From the NCBI RefSeq assembly GCF_011806525.1, contig NZ_JAAVKI010000002.1, positions 597,445-661,444 on the forward strand: a stretch of 64,000 bases of DNA, written 5' to 3'. The position numbers and the translations under genes are program-made. The stretch is from Thalassospira sp. HF15 (GTDB taxonomy: Bacteria > Pseudomonadota > Alphaproteobacteria > Rhodospirillales > Thalassospiraceae). Below, piece by piece: positions 8,927 to 17,874 of this stretch. The notes beneath the pieces are model-generated. The model did no database searches. It saw only the letters and a program-made list of their open reading frames with translations, and had not been told where the DNA came from. The stretch's first letter is position 1; the number at the start of each line of letters is the position of its first letter.

Positions 8927-10159
8927 ATGAGCGCGTCAGAAGTAATGACAGATACAGTCTATCGATCAGAGCCCCAAGCGCAAGGCGGGGACTATCGACC
9001 TGCCGTTATTTTACAGGTACTTCCCGAACTGGATGCTGGTGGTGTGGAGCGCGGGACAGTCGATATTGCGCGCGCCATCGTTGATGGCGGTGGCAAGGCG
9101 CTTGTCGCTTCACAGGGTGGCCGGCTGGAACGTGAATTGGCCCGTTTTGGTGCGAAGCATATCAATCTGCCATTAAAGTCGAAAAACGTCCTGACCATGC
9201 GCAAGAATATCGATGCACTCGTCAAGGTCATCCGCGACGAGGGTGTCGATATCATCCACGCACGGTCGCGTGCCCCGGCCTGGAGTGCTTACTTTGCTGC
9301 ACGCAAGGCTGGCATTCCGTTTGTCACGACCTTCCACGGCACCTATTCCGGCTACAATAACCCCTTCAAGCGCCGCTATAATGCGATAATGACCATGGGT
9401 GATCAGGTGATCGCGATTTCCAAGCACATCGCCAATCACATCAACAAGTATTACAAGGTCGAGCCGGACCGCCTGAATATCGTACCGCGCGGCACGAACG
9501 TTGATTTGTTCAACCCGGAGAATGTCAGTCAGGAACGCCTGATAGCACTTTCTAACCAGTGGCGTCTCGATGGCGAAGAATATGTGATTATGTTGCCGGG
9601 GCGTATCACGCGCTGGAAGGGCCATTGTTTTCTGATAGAAGCGCTGCCCGCCGTTCTTGAGGCACTTGGCCATCGTAAGGTTCGCTGTCTGATTGTCGGC
9701 TCCGATCAGGGCCGCACCGGATATCGTGAAGAAGTTTTGCAGATGACTCGCAGATTGGGTCTTGAGGACATTGTTCATATCGTTGACCACTGCAACGATA
9801 TGCCGGCAGCTTACATGCTGGCAGATGTTGTCGCATGTCCATCGACAGAGCCCGAAGCCTTCGGTCGTATCCCCTCTGAGGCGCAGGCAATGGGGCGCCC
9901 GGTTGTGTCGACTGCCCATGGTGGGGCGATGGAGACGGTGCTGCCCGGTGAGACTGGTTGGCTGGTAAGTCCCGGTGAGGTTGATCAACTCTCTCGGGCG
10001 CTTATTCAGGTTTTGAACCTGACACCGGAAAAACGCGCCAAACTGGCAACCAAGGGACGAAATCACGTTATCGCCGAGTTTTCGTTAGAGCAAATGGCAG
10101 AGCGGACGTTGAATGTTTATGCCAAGGCGCTGCGCCGCGTGATCAGGAACGCTGCATGA
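8927..10159 (+). CDS. glycosyltransferase family 4 (GT-B), LPS type
   Basis: 410 aa from ATG 8927, preceded by TTGGAG. It is a GT-B glycosyltransferase. The N-terminal lobe begins VILQVLPELDAGGVERGTVDIA (the 'LDxGGxER' donor-loop region), followed by HARSRAPAWSAYFAARKAGIPFVTTFHG. The C-terminal lobe has VIMLPGRITRWKGH and the EPEAFGRIPSEAQAMGRPVV segment, with the E-x7-E motif of GT4 enzymes. It probably adds a sugar from a nucleotide-sugar donor during LPS core or surface polysaccharide synthesis. This role is inferred from the paired GT9 gene, whose start overlaps its stop (ATGA). Confidence 0.9.
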   Translation: MSASEVMTDTVYRSEPQAQGGDYRPAVILQVLPELDAGGVERGTVDIARAIVDGGGKALVASQGGRLERELARFGAKHINLPLKSKNVLTMRKNIDALVKVIRDEGVDIIHARSRAPAWSAYFAARKAGIPFVTTFHGTYSGYNNPFKRRYNAIMTMGDQVIAISKHIANHINKYYKVEPDRLNIVPRGTNVDLFNPENVSQERLIALSNQWRLDGEEYVIMLPGRITRWKGHCFLIEALPAVLEALGHRKVRCLIVGSDQGRTGYREEVLQMTRRLGLEDIVHIVDHCNDMPAAYMLADVVACPSTEPEAFGRIPSEAQAMGRPVVSTAHGGAMETVLPGETGWLVSPGEVDQLSRALIQVLNLTPEKRAKLATKGRNHVIAEFSLEQMAERTLNVYAKALRRVIRNAA

Positions 10160-11154
10160 TCGACAAGCAAGCTGAGCATTTGGCGACGGAATCCGACGGT
10201 TCTGATGCACGCGAGCGTATCTTGGTGATTAAGCTGTCGGCTCTTGGCGATGTTGTGTTGGCCATGGGGCCGTTTGCGGCCATTCGCGCTGCCCACCCCG
10301 ATGCGCATATCACTGTTCTGACCACGCGGCCTTATGTCGATCTGATGAAGGCAACCGGATTTTTTGACTCAATCGCCATTGACCGCCGTCCGAAATTGAG
10401 CCAGCCGCGGGAAGTGCTCGCACTGCGTCGTTTTCTGAAGAATGGCAACTTTGATCGTATCTATGACCTTCAGACGTCTGATCGAACCGGTTTCTATTTC
10501 AAGCTTCTATGGCCAGGTCCCAAGCCTGAGTGGTCGGGTATTGCCAGGGGATGTTCACATCCGCATGCAAATCCGGAACGCGCAAGCATGCATACGATCG
10601 ACCGCTTGGCTGAACAGCTTGCTGACGCAGGTATCAAGGATGTTCCGGCGCCGTTTATTTCAGGGCCGGATATCGATCTGGACCGGTTTGGTATTCGAAG
10701 CCCGTTTGTGCTGATCTGTCCTGGCGGTGCGCCGCATCGCCCTGTGAAACGGTGGCCTGCCGAACGGTTCGGGTTGCTGGCCAAGAAGCTGGCTGACTAT
10801 CGGTTGACGCCGGTTCTGATCGGCACTGACAGTGAAGCAGATGTTCTGAACCGGATTGATCAGATGTGCCCCAAGGCGCGTAATCTGATGGGGCGGACAG
10901 GTTTTCTTGATATTGCATCGCTTGCTGCGCGATCGGTGCTGGCGATTGGCAATGATACCGGACCCATGCATATTGCCGCTGCTGCCGGTGCGCCGTCAGT
11001 CGTTTTGTTTTCCCGTGATTCTGATCCGAAACGCTGTGCGCCGCGCGGTCATGGCCCGAATGCCGTGAGTATCGTGCGTGAAGGCGATCTGCGTGAACTG
11101 ACCGTAAATCGGGTTATGGATGTCATTCGTCAGCGCCTTGATCTGGTTGATTAG
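10156..11154 (+). CDS. glycosyltransferase family 9 (heptosyltransferase-like)
   Basis: 332 aa, start overlapping the previous gene's stop. The N-terminus ERILVIKLSALGDVVLAMG is the GT9 signature seen in heptosyltransferases WaaC and WaaF. The C-terminal domain has LICPGGAPHRPVKRWPAERFG (about residues 190-210) and the donor-binding AIGNDTGPMHIAAAAGAPSVVLFS (about 262-285), both characteristic. Enzymes of this family transfer heptose or a related sugar to the LPS inner core on the cytoplasmic face. The acceptor and exact sugar cannot be read from sequence. Together with the upstream GT4 gene it forms a two-gene LPS unit. Confidence 0.92.
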   Translation: MIDKQAEHLATESDGSDARERILVIKLSALGDVVLAMGPFAAIRAAHPDAHITVLTTRPYVDLMKATGFFDSIAIDRRPKLSQPREVLALRRFLKNGNFDRIYDLQTSDRTGFYFKLLWPGPKPEWSGIARGCSHPHANPERASMHTIDRLAEQLADAGIKDVPAPFISGPDIDLDRFGIRSPFVLICPGGAPHRPVKRWPAERFGLLAKKLADYRLTPVLIGTDSEADVLNRIDQMCPKARNLMGRTGFLDIASLAARSVLAIGNDTGPMHIAAAAGAPSVVLFSRDSDPKRCAPRGHGPNAVSIVREGDLRELTVNRVMDVIRQRLDLVD

Positions 11155-11362
11155 GATTTAGGGTGTTTGCTCTATTTGGCATTAAGGAACAAAAGCGCGG
11201 AAAATGGCGCTTTGAAGCCGCTATAGGTGCCTAAAATCATTGCTTTCTGAACGCACGTGGATATGCTAGGTCAGGTCTTGCAGAAAACACCTGTTAAGTT
11301 GCCTGTGTGTTTTACTGTTTCTGTTTCTGACCGATTTGTTTGATGACCATAGGAGATTATCC

Positions 11363-11899
11363 ATAGCACGACCACGCAAACCGATGCAGCCGACCAAGGA
11401 AGGTCCGCGCGTCAATGAGGATATCAAAGCCCGTTCCATCTGTGTTGTTGACGCTGAAGGCAACATGTCCGACCCGATGACGGTGCGTGAAGGCATTGAA
11501 ATGGCAGCCGAAGTTGGCCTCGACCTTGTCGAAGTTGCTCCGAATGCCGAGCCGCCAGTGTGCAAGCTGATTGATTACGGCAAGTTCAAATACGAACAAA
11601 GCAAGAAGCAGAACGAGGCCAAAAAGAAACAGAAGGTTATCGAGGTCAAGGAGATCAAACTCCGTCCAAATATCGATATCCATGACTACAACGTCAAACT
11701 GCGCGCCGCGCAGAAGTTTCTTGGCGGCGGAGACAAGGTGAAAGTCACGTTGCGTTTCCGTGGACGTGAAATGGCTCACCAGGACCTTGGTCTTGGCATG
11801 TTGCAGCGCTTCTCGGGGGATCTTGAAGACCTCGCAAAGCCCGAAATGATGCCAAAGATGGAAGGCCGTGTTATGATTATGGTGCTGGCGCCGCGTTAA
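11363..11899 (+). CDS. infC: translation initiation factor IF-3, apparent ATA start
   Basis: 178 aa if translation starts at the ATA codon at 11363. The reading is I-ARPRKPMQPTKEGPRVNEDI, which matches the usual alphaproteobacterial IF-3 N-terminus. An AGGAG sequence at 11351-11355 lies 7 bases upstream, ideal spacing for that ATA. No ATG has comparable support: the next in frame, at 11384, would lose part of the N-terminus. IF-3 binds the 30S subunit and rejects non-canonical start codons, so a rare start is the known basis of infC autoregulation in E. coli (AUU). The two IF-3 domains are joined by a Lys-rich linker (YEQSKKQNEAKKKQKV, about residues 75-90). LRFRGREMAHQDLG is the C-domain signature. 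Confidence 0.94.
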   Translation: MARPRKPMQPTKEGPRVNEDIKARSICVVDAEGNMSDPMTVREGIEMAAEVGLDLVEVAPNAEPPVCKLIDYGKFKYEQSKKQNEAKKKQKVIEVKEIKLRPNIDIHDYNVKLRAAQKFLGGGDKVKVTLRFRGREMAHQDLGLGMLQRFSGDLEDLAKPEMMPKMEGRVMIMVLAPR

Positions 11900-11951
11900 G
11901 ACGCGGCGTTTTGCCGTTCTACCCCAAGGTCCAAGCCAAAGAGGGAATGCC

Positions 11952-12356
11952 ATGCCAGCTGGAAATGATCTGCTGATTATTGGTGTCGATGACGACCCCA
12001 AGAGCCTGGTTCTTCTGAAACGAATCGTCGAAAGTGGCGGGTTCACGTTTCAGGGCGTTTCCTCTGGCAAGGATCTTCTCAAGCTTCTCAAGACCAAGCG
12101 TCCACGCATTATCCTGATGGATATCATGATGCCTGACATGAACGGGTTCGAAACCGCGATCAATGTCCGCACGCATTTCCCCGATCTGGCCTGTGCCATC
12201 ATTTATGTCACTGCAAGGCAAGGCGAAGAAGACCTGCGCGGCGGCGTTGCGGCAGGGGGCAACGACTTTGTCCTGAAACCGATCAACCGCGAAAAACTGA
12301 TGAGCCGAATCGAAAAGTGGATCGGCCGGGCACATACCATCAAGACCGCCATTTGA
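11952..12356 (+). CDS. single-domain (CheY-like) response regulator
   Basis: 134 aa, receiver domain only. The acidic pocket is GVDDDPKSL (about residues 11-19), the phospho-acceptor Asp lies in ILMDIMMPDMNGFE (about 55-68), the conserved Thr in IIYVTARQG (about 84), and the Lys in VLKPINREKL (about 108). There is no output domain. Such stand-alone receivers pass signals by protein contact or in a phosphorelay. A GAGGGA ribosome binding site precedes ATG 11952. It lies 52 bases after infC on the same strand with no terminator visible between, so it may be co-transcribed. No cognate kinase is adjacent; the nearest kinase gene is at 18460. Confidence 0.93.
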   Translation: MPAGNDLLIIGVDDDPKSLVLLKRIVESGGFTFQGVSSGKDLLKLLKTKRPRIILMDIMMPDMNGFETAINVRTHFPDLACAIIYVTARQGEEDLRGGVAAGGNDFVLKPINREKLMSRIEKWIGRAHTIKTAI

Positions 12357-12420
12357 TCTGCTGTTTGTTACGGCGTCCTGATTTTCAATCGTTTTTGAGC
12401 ATTAGCAGGTTTGTCCACCA

Positions 12421-13371
12421 CTAGGGGACAAGCCAAGCAACAATCGTGTCGATATAAACCGAAAATGCTGAAAAGCTGATGACGCCAAGGGCCGTCGTCA
12501 CCAACACGATTGAGGAACTCCGCACGATATAGCGGTCATAGGTCGTGGCAACGACGAACACATTTCCTGCGGTGGGCAGCGCGGCAAGCAAGAGGATAGC
12601 CTTTGTCTCAAGCCCGCTTGTCGAACCAACAATCCAAAAACCGATAAACACTGCGATCGGGTGCACGATCAGCTTGGCAACCGACATGGTGGCAAGCTCC
12701 GCACGCTTCTCGGCAATCGGTCGACCGACCAGCGCAACGCCGATGGCGAACAGCGCTGCAGGGCCCGCACTTTGCCCAAGAAGATCAAGCAGATAGTCGA
12801 CACCGTCTGGCCACTCAAGATCAAGCAAGCTTGCAGCGACACCAACGATAATCGCCAATACCACCGGATTGGTAACGGTACCACGTATGATCTTGCCAGC
12901 CGGATTGCTGCCCTTGGCATGCTTTGCACTTTCGAGTAGCAAAAGGGATAGAGGCAGCATCAAAATCAGATCAACTGCCAAGGCAACAATCAGTGGTACG
13001 GAGGCTTCGGGGCCCAGTAATCCGATGATGAGCGGCAGCCCCATAAAGCCGACATTGCCCATGGTCCCTGCAAAGGAAAACAGCGTCTGGCTGGTTGGGT
13101 CGAGGTCGAACACCTTTGCTGCGATCAGGCGTGTTACACCGTAAACCACAAGGGTCGCCGCCCCATAGGCCAGTATGATATCAGGTTGCCAGATTTCCGA
13201 GGGGCTGCGGGTTGCCAGTGCCTTGAACAAAAGGGCGGGCAAGGCAAAATAGAACACAAACCCGTTGATGCCGCGCATGCCATCGGGGGAGACGATCCGA
13301 AATTTTCCGCCGACCCAGCCAAGGCCGATCAGGGCGAAGAATGGCAAAATGATTGATGTGATTTGCGACAT
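12421..13371 (-). CDS. AEC family transporter (auxin efflux carrier-like)
   Basis: 316 aa from the ATG at 13371 (MSQITSIILPFFALIGLGW). A longer in-frame start at 13527 has no family character. It has ten hydrophobic segments in two blocks of five, the layout of AEC/PIN permeases. Typical segments are FFALIGLGWVGGKF, INGFVFYFALPALLFKAL and the second-half PVVLAIIVGVAASLL and GNVFVVATTYDR. These inner-membrane proteins move organic anions such as malate or malonate in bacteria, but the substrate here is unknown. It lies on the opposite strand between infC/response regulator and rpmI, splitting what is often a single infC-rpmI-rplT operon. Confidence 0.9.
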   Translation of the reverse strand: MSQITSIILPFFALIGLGWVGGKFRIVSPDGMRGINGFVFYFALPALLFKALATRSPSEIWQPDIILAYGAATLVVYGVTRLIAAKVFDLDPTSQTLFSFAGTMGNVGFMGLPLIIGLLGPEASVPLIVALAVDLILMLPLSLLLLESAKHAKGSNPAGKIIRGTVTNPVVLAIIVGVAASLLDLEWPDGVDYLLDLLGQSAGPAALFAIGVALVGRPIAEKRAELATMSVAKLIVHPIAVFIGFWIVGSTSGLETKAILLLAALPTAGNVFVVATTYDRYIVRSSSIVLVTTALGVISFSAFSVYIDTIVAWLVP

Positions 13372-13624
13372 GTAATCAGTCAGTTGGCAAAATACGGGGT
13401 GGCAGTTCAGGCTACAAAAAGTGGCCGTTGGGCACAATGGCGGCGCAATGCCGCAAAAAGCAAGGGGAAAGGGCGGAATTGGCCCTTGAAAAAGGTCAAG
13501 TCGGAGTCTATAACCACCCGTCCCCAAAACAGGTGGTGAGGCTGGAAGGTCTGTATTGGTCCTTCAGGGCATGCCCAGCCGCCGTAGGGGATTTCGTTTT
13601 CATTGCTTTTGCAAGGATAGAAAA
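13372..13624. other. leader region upstream of rpmI-rplT
   Basis: 253 bases between the start of the AEC transporter (leftward) and rpmI (rightward). The rpmI promoter and untranslated leader should be here. Ribosomal protein L20 represses its own leader in other bacteria, but I could not recognise a specific L20-binding structure by eye. Confidence 0.4.
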
Positions 13625-13822
13625 ATGCCCAAGATGAAGACCAAAGCGAGTGCTAAAAAACGCTTTAGCCTGACCGCAAGCGGAAAAGTGCGTCGCAACG
13701 TGGCAAACAAACGCCACCTGCTGACTGCAAAACCGACCAAGATGAAGCGCCAGGCGCGTGGTACAGAGATTCTGTGTGACGCCGATGCCCGCATCGTCAA
13801 AAAATTCCTGCCGTACGGTTAA
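13625..13822 (+). CDS. rpmI: 50S ribosomal protein L35
   Basis: 65 aa, the normal length for bL35. It begins [23 protein letters not shown], the conserved start, and contains the [15 protein letters not shown] segment. The ATG at 13625 is preceded by CAAGGATAG, a good ribosome binding site; an upstream in-frame extension from 13556 is spurious. bL35 is a small basic protein of the large subunit near the exit tunnel. rplT follows 16 bases downstream in the same operon. Confidence 0.97.
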   Translation: MPKMKTKASAKKRFSLTASGKVRRNVANKRHLLTAKPTKMKRQARGTEILCDADARIVKKFLPYG

Positions 13823-13838
13823 GGTTAAGGAGAGTTAA

Positions 13839-14195
13839 ATGGCTCGTGTAAAAGGGGGCGTGTCTTCGCACGCTCGTCACCGCAAGGTTATTAAGGCTGC
13901 CAAGGGTTACCGCGGTCGCCGCAACAATACTTTCCGCACCGCCGTTCAGGCTGTGGAAAAAGGTCTGCAGTATGCATACCGCGATCGTCGCGTTAAGAAA
14001 CGCCAGTTCCGCTCGCTCTGGATTCAGCGTATCAACGCTGGCGCACGTGAGAACGGTCTGAGCTATTCCCAGTTCATGAATGGCCTCAAAAAGGCTGGTG
14101 TTGAACTGGACCGTAAGGTTCTTGCCGACATCGCAGTGCGTGAGCCGGAAGCTTTTAAAGCTCTGGTCACCCAGGCGCAGGCTGCACTGGACTGA
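13839..14195 (+). CDS. rplT: 50S ribosomal protein L20
   Basis: 118 aa, full length. It starts [28 protein letters not shown], the conserved L20 N-terminus that threads into 23S rRNA, and has the typical [27 protein letters not shown] in the globular part. L20 is essential for early 50S assembly and in other bacteria represses the infC-rpmI-rplT leader. GGAGAG before the start gives good ribosome binding. A strong intrinsic terminator follows at 14242-14274, before pheS. Confidence 0.98.
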   Translation: MARVKGGVSSHARHRKVIKAAKGYRGRRNNTFRTAVQAVEKGLQYAYRDRRVKKRQFRSLWIQRINAGARENGLSYSQFMNGLKKAGVELDRKVLADIAVREPEAFKALVTQAQAALD

Positions 14196-14196
14196 T

Positions 14197-14216
14197 AAAC
14201 CTTTGTAAAAAGGTTT
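14197..14216 (+). other. small hairpin directly after rplT
   Basis: AAACCTTT pairs perfectly with AAAGGTTT around a short loop. It starts one base after the rplT stop codon and lies just before the GC-rich terminator stem. It may stabilise the rplT mRNA end or compete with the following structure. Confidence 0.4.
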
Positions 14217-14241
14217 CATCGGCACTTGCCTGATTTGATCA

Positions 14242-14274
14242 GGGGCGGCCATATTGGCCGTCCCTTTTCTTTTT
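14242..14274 (+). terminator. intrinsic terminator or attenuator between rplT and pheS
   Basis: A 10-bp stem, GGGGCGGCCA with TGGCCGTCCC (one G-T pair), closes a TAT loop and is followed by TTTTCTTTTT. It ends the rpmI-rplT transcript. pheS starts only 35 bases downstream, so transcription of pheST would need read-through or a promoter inside this short gap. Confidence 0.85.
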
Positions 14275-14309
14275 GTGAATTTTAAACCCAAGCCAAAGCG
14301 TCGGAAGTT

Positions 14310-15380
14310 ATGGAAAACATCGAAGCATTGCGCGAAGAGGTTCTGGCGGAAGTTGAAAACGCAGCGGATCTGACCGCGCTTGAAGACGTCCGCATCAGCG
14401 CCCTTGGCAAGAAAGGCCGCATTACCGGCCTGATGAAAAACCTTGGCAAGATGGACCCGGACCAGCGTCGCGAATTTGGTCAGACGCTGAATGCCGTCAA
14501 GGACCAGGTCGCTGGCGCAATCGAAACCCGAAAAACCGCCCTTGAAGATGCTGCCCTTGAGGCGCGTCTGTCGGGTGAGCGGATCGACGTCACCCTGTCC
14601 TCGCGTCCGGATGAAACCGCGGGTCGTGTTCACCCGATCAGCCAGACGATCGATGAAATCGTCTCGATCTTTGGTGAAATGGGCTTTGCCCTTGCTGAAG
14701 GCCCGGATGTTGAAGACGACTTCCATAACTTCACCGCGTTGAACATTCCGCCGGAACACCCGGCGCGTGAAATGCAGGACACCTTCTATCTGCCCGAACA
14801 GGAAGATGGTTCGCGCCTTGTGCTGCGGACCCACACCTCGCCGGTGCAGATCCGCACCATGCAGAGCAAAACGCCGCCGATCCGCATCATCGCGCCGGGT
14901 CGTACCTATCGCTCTGACAGCGATATGACCCATACGCCGATGTTCCATCAGGTCGAAGGTCTGGTGATCGACAAGAAGACCCATATGGGTCACCTCAAGG
15001 GGTGCCTGCTTGAGTTCGTCAAAACCTATTTCGAACTTGATGATGTGCCGGTGCGCTATCGTCCGAGCTTCTTCCCATTCACTGAACCGAGTGCCGAAAT
15101 GGATATCGGCTGTTCGCGCAAAGGTGGGGAACTCAAGATTGGTGAAGGCGACGACTGGCTGGAAATTCTCGGCTGCGGCATGGTTCACCCGCGCGTGCTG
15201 AGCGCCTGTGGTCTTGATCCCGAGGAATATCAGGGCTTTGCCTTTGGTATGGGCATCGAACGTATCGCGATGCTGAAATACGGCATTCCCGATCTTCGCA
15301 CCTTCTTCGATACCGATCTGCGCTGGCTGAAACATTATGGTTTCGTGCCGCTGGATGTACCGAACATGGTAAGGGGCTGA
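14310..15380 (+). CDS. pheS: phenylalanine--tRNA ligase alpha subunit
   Basis: 356 aa. It is the catalytic subunit of the alpha2-beta2 enzyme that charges tRNA-Phe. The N-terminal coiled-coil arm covers about residues 1-90. The class II core then shows motif 1 around [17 protein letters not shown] and [12 protein letters not shown]. Motif 2 is [27 protein letters not shown] (about 191-217) and motif 3 is [18 protein letters not shown] (about 310-327). [15 protein letters not shown] lines the Phe pocket. pheT starts 4 bases downstream. Confidence 0.97.
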   Translation: MENIEALREEVLAEVENAADLTALEDVRISALGKKGRITGLMKNLGKMDPDQRREFGQTLNAVKDQVAGAIETRKTALEDAALEARLSGERIDVTLSSRPDETAGRVHPISQTIDEIVSIFGEMGFALAEGPDVEDDFHNFTALNIPPEHPAREMQDTFYLPEQEDGSRLVLRTHTSPVQIRTMQSKTPPIRIIAPGRTYRSDSDMTHTPMFHQVEGLVIDKKTHMGHLKGCLLEFVKTYFELDDVPVRYRPSFFPFTEPSAEMDIGCSRKGGELKIGEGDDWLEILGCGMVHPRVLSACGLDPEEYQGFAFGMGIERIAMLKYGIPDLRTFFDTDLRWLKHYGFVPLDVPNMVRG

Positions 15381-15384
15381 GATT

Positions 15385-17793
15385 ATGAAATTCACACTGA
15401 ATTGGCTGAAAGAGCACCTTGATACCGATGCATCGATCGAGGTGGTCGCCGAAAAACTGACCGATATCGGTCTTGAAATCGAAGGTGTGACCGATCGCGC
15501 GGCATCCCTTGCCGACATCCGTGTCGCTCATATCGAGGAAGCCGGTCAGCATCCTGATGCTGATCGCCTGAAGCTTTGCCGTGTTAATACCGGTGAAAAG
15601 GTTATTCAGGTCGTTTGCGGTGCACCGAATGCGCGCACCGGAATCAAAGTCGCACTCGCACAGCCGGGCGCAATCATTCCGATTGATGGCTCCAAACTGA
15701 AACCGGGCAAAATCCGCGGTGTCGAAAGTCAGGGCATGATGTGCTCCACCCGCGAGCTGTGCCTTGGCGAAGACCATGACGGCATCATCGAACTGCCGGA
15801 AGACGCTGAAATCGGTGCGCCGGTCGCAAGCGTTCTGGGGGCGGATGATCCGATCCTTGAAATCGGACTGACCCCGAACCGCCCGGATTGCACCGGTGTA
15901 CGTGGTATTGCTCGCGACCTTGCGGCTGCGGGCATTGGTTCGCTTAAAGATGATCCGCGCCAAGAAGCGGTTGCCGGCAAGTTTGACAGCCCGATTGGCG
16001 TTGCGATCAGCAGCGACATTGCGGCAATCAACGCGGTACCGGCCTTCTATGGTCGTTACATCCGCGGTGTGAAAAACGCTGAAAGTCCGGATTGGCTCAA
16101 AGCCCGTCTTGAATCCGTTGGTCTGCGTCCGATCTCGGCACTGGTTGATATCACCAACCTTGTGACCCACGATCTGGGCCGTCCGTTGCATGTTTTTGAT
16201 GCCGACAAGCTGTCAGGTGACATCAATGTGCGTTACGCGACCAATGGTGAAAAGATCGCAGCCCTTGATAACAAGGAATACGAACTTTCGGATTCGATGG
16301 TCGTGATCGCAGATCAGGCCAAGGCGCTTGGCATTGGCGGTATCATCGGTGGCGAAGAAACCGGCTGCGTTGATGAAACGACCAATGTGTTTGTTGAATG
16401 TGCTTTGTTCGATCCGATCAGCATTGCCAAGACCGGCCGTAAGCTTCAGGTCAATTCCGATGCCCGTTATCGGTTTGAGCGCGGCGTTGATCCGCAGTCG
16501 ATTGCATGGGGCATGGAAGTTGCGACCCATCTTATCACCGAGCTTTGTGGTGGCGAGGTTTCGCATGTCGTCAAGGCAGGCGAAGTACCAAACCCACGCA
16601 ATGCCTTTGACCTGCGCATCGACCGCATTCTGGAACTAGGTGGTGTTGCCGTCGAGGCGGATCGTGCCATCGACATTCTGAAATCGCTTGGTTTTGAAGT
16701 CAGTGGTTCCGCGCCGGTCATTACCGCCGTTGCGCCAACCTGGCGTCCGGACATCGTCGGTGAAGCTGATCTGGTCGAGGAAGTGCTGCGCATCGTCGGG
16801 TATGACAAGATCCCGACCGTCCCGCTTGAACGTGAGAGCAGCTTGCCGGTTCCGGCTCTGTCGCCGATGCAAAAACGTGTGGGGCTGACCCGCCGTGTCC
16901 TGGCATCGCGCGGTCTATACGAGACCGTGACCTGGTCCTTTACAGATTCGCGCTGGGCAAAACTGTTTGGCGAAATCAAAGACGGTCTCTATCTGGCCAA
17001 CCCGATCAGTTCCGACCTTGATATCATGCGTCCGAACGCCTTGATCAACATGATCGCAGCGGTAGGTCGCAATCAGGCACGCGGGTTCTCGGATTTGGCG
17101 CTGTTTGAAGTTGGTCCGGAATTCTTTGGTGATCAGCCGGGTGATCAGCGTCTGGTGGCCGCTGGCCTGCGTTCAGGCGCAACCACAGAGCGCAGCTGGA
17201 CAGGTTCGCGCCGCGATGTTGATGTCTTTGACGTCAAGGCCGATGCCGAAGCTCTGATTGATGCACTTGGCACCAATGCCGCCAATGTTCAGGTCAATAC
17301 AGACGGTGCACCGGAATGGTATCACCCGGGCCGTTCAGCTGCCCTGCAGCTGGGTCCGAAAAATGTTCTGGGCTATTTCGGCGAACTGCATCCGAAGGTG
17401 CTTAAAACACTCGGCGTCAAAGGCCGGGTCGTGGCGTTTGAGCTGTTTGTGGAAAACGTGCCCATGCCCAAGAAAAAGGGCACGACCCGTCCTGCGTTGA
17501 ACGCTTCAAGCTTCCAGTCGGTTGAACGCGACTTTGCTTTCCTTCTGGATGAGGGTGTCAAGGCTGAGGCGATCATCAAGGCGGCCAAAGGGGCCGATCG
17601 CAACCTGATCACGGATGTGACGATCTTTGACCTTTATGCCGGCAAAGGCATTGAGGAGGGCAAGAAGTCACTCGCCTTCTCGATCACGCTGCAGCCAACC
17701 AAGGCAACCCTGACCGAAGAAGAAATCGAAGCGGTCAGCAAGAAGGTTGTCGAGGCAGTCGAAAAGGCAACAGGTGGCTCCTTGCGCGCCTAG
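15385..17793 (+). CDS. pheT: phenylalanine--tRNA ligase beta subunit
   Basis: 802 aa, the usual length. Domains in order: MKFTLNWLKEHLD start; a tRNA-binding EMAP/OB-fold domain (about 40-150, VCGAPNARTGIKVALAQPGAIIP); the B3/B4 editing domain that hydrolyses Tyr-tRNA-Phe (about 200-390); the B5 domain (about 400-475); a catalytic-like core (about 480-690); and a C-terminal ferredoxin-fold anticodon-binding domain (about 705-800, FQSVERDFAFLLDEGV). It partners PheS, whose gene is immediately upstream. A strong intrinsic terminator follows. Confidence 0.97.
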   Translation: MKFTLNWLKEHLDTDASIEVVAEKLTDIGLEIEGVTDRAASLADIRVAHIEEAGQHPDADRLKLCRVNTGEKVIQVVCGAPNARTGIKVALAQPGAIIPIDGSKLKPGKIRGVESQGMMCSTRELCLGEDHDGIIELPEDAEIGAPVASVLGADDPILEIGLTPNRPDCTGVRGIARDLAAAGIGSLKDDPRQEAVAGKFDSPIGVAISSDIAAINAVPAFYGRYIRGVKNAESPDWLKARLESVGLRPISALVDITNLVTHDLGRPLHVFDADKLSGDINVRYATNGEKIAALDNKEYELSDSMVVIADQAKALGIGGIIGGEETGCVDETTNVFVECALFDPISIAKTGRKLQVNSDARYRFERGVDPQSIAWGMEVATHLITELCGGEVSHVVKAGEVPNPRNAFDLRIDRILELGGVAVEADRAIDILKSLGFEVSGSAPVITAVAPTWRPDIVGEADLVEEVLRIVGYDKIPTVPLERESSLPVPALSPMQKRVGLTRRVLASRGLYETVTWSFTDSRWAKLFGEIKDGLYLANPISSDLDIMRPNALINMIAAVGRNQARGFSDLALFEVGPEFFGDQPGDQRLVAAGLRSGATTERSWTGSRRDVDVFDVKADAEALIDALGTNAANVQVNTDGAPEWYHPGRSAALQLGPKNVLGYFGELHPKVLKTLGVKGRVVAFELFVENVPMPKKKGTTRPALNASSFQSVERDFAFLLDEGVKAEAIIKAAKGADRNLITDVTIFDLYAGKGIEEGKKSLAFSITLQPTKATLTEEEIEAVSKKVVEAVEKATGGSLRA

Positions 17794-17815
17794 GATTGCT
17801 TCAGAAATCTCAATG

Positions 17816-17853
17816 AAAAACGGGCTGCTCCTGATTGGGCAGCCCGTTTTTTG
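17816..17853 (+). terminator. intrinsic terminator after pheT
   Basis: AAAAACGGGCTGC and GCAGCCCGTTTTTT form a long stem around TCCTGATTGG, ending in a T-run. With A-runs on the other side it can act in both directions and also serve the convergent lipoprotein gene. Confidence 0.92.
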
Positions 17854-17874
17854 TTTTTAGGGAACCGGTCAAAA

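Noticed and set aside
13797..15518. 573-codon leftward frame opposite rplT and pheS
   Set aside because: It covers conserved translation genes on the other strand; its length is a product of codon bias and it has no recognisable family.
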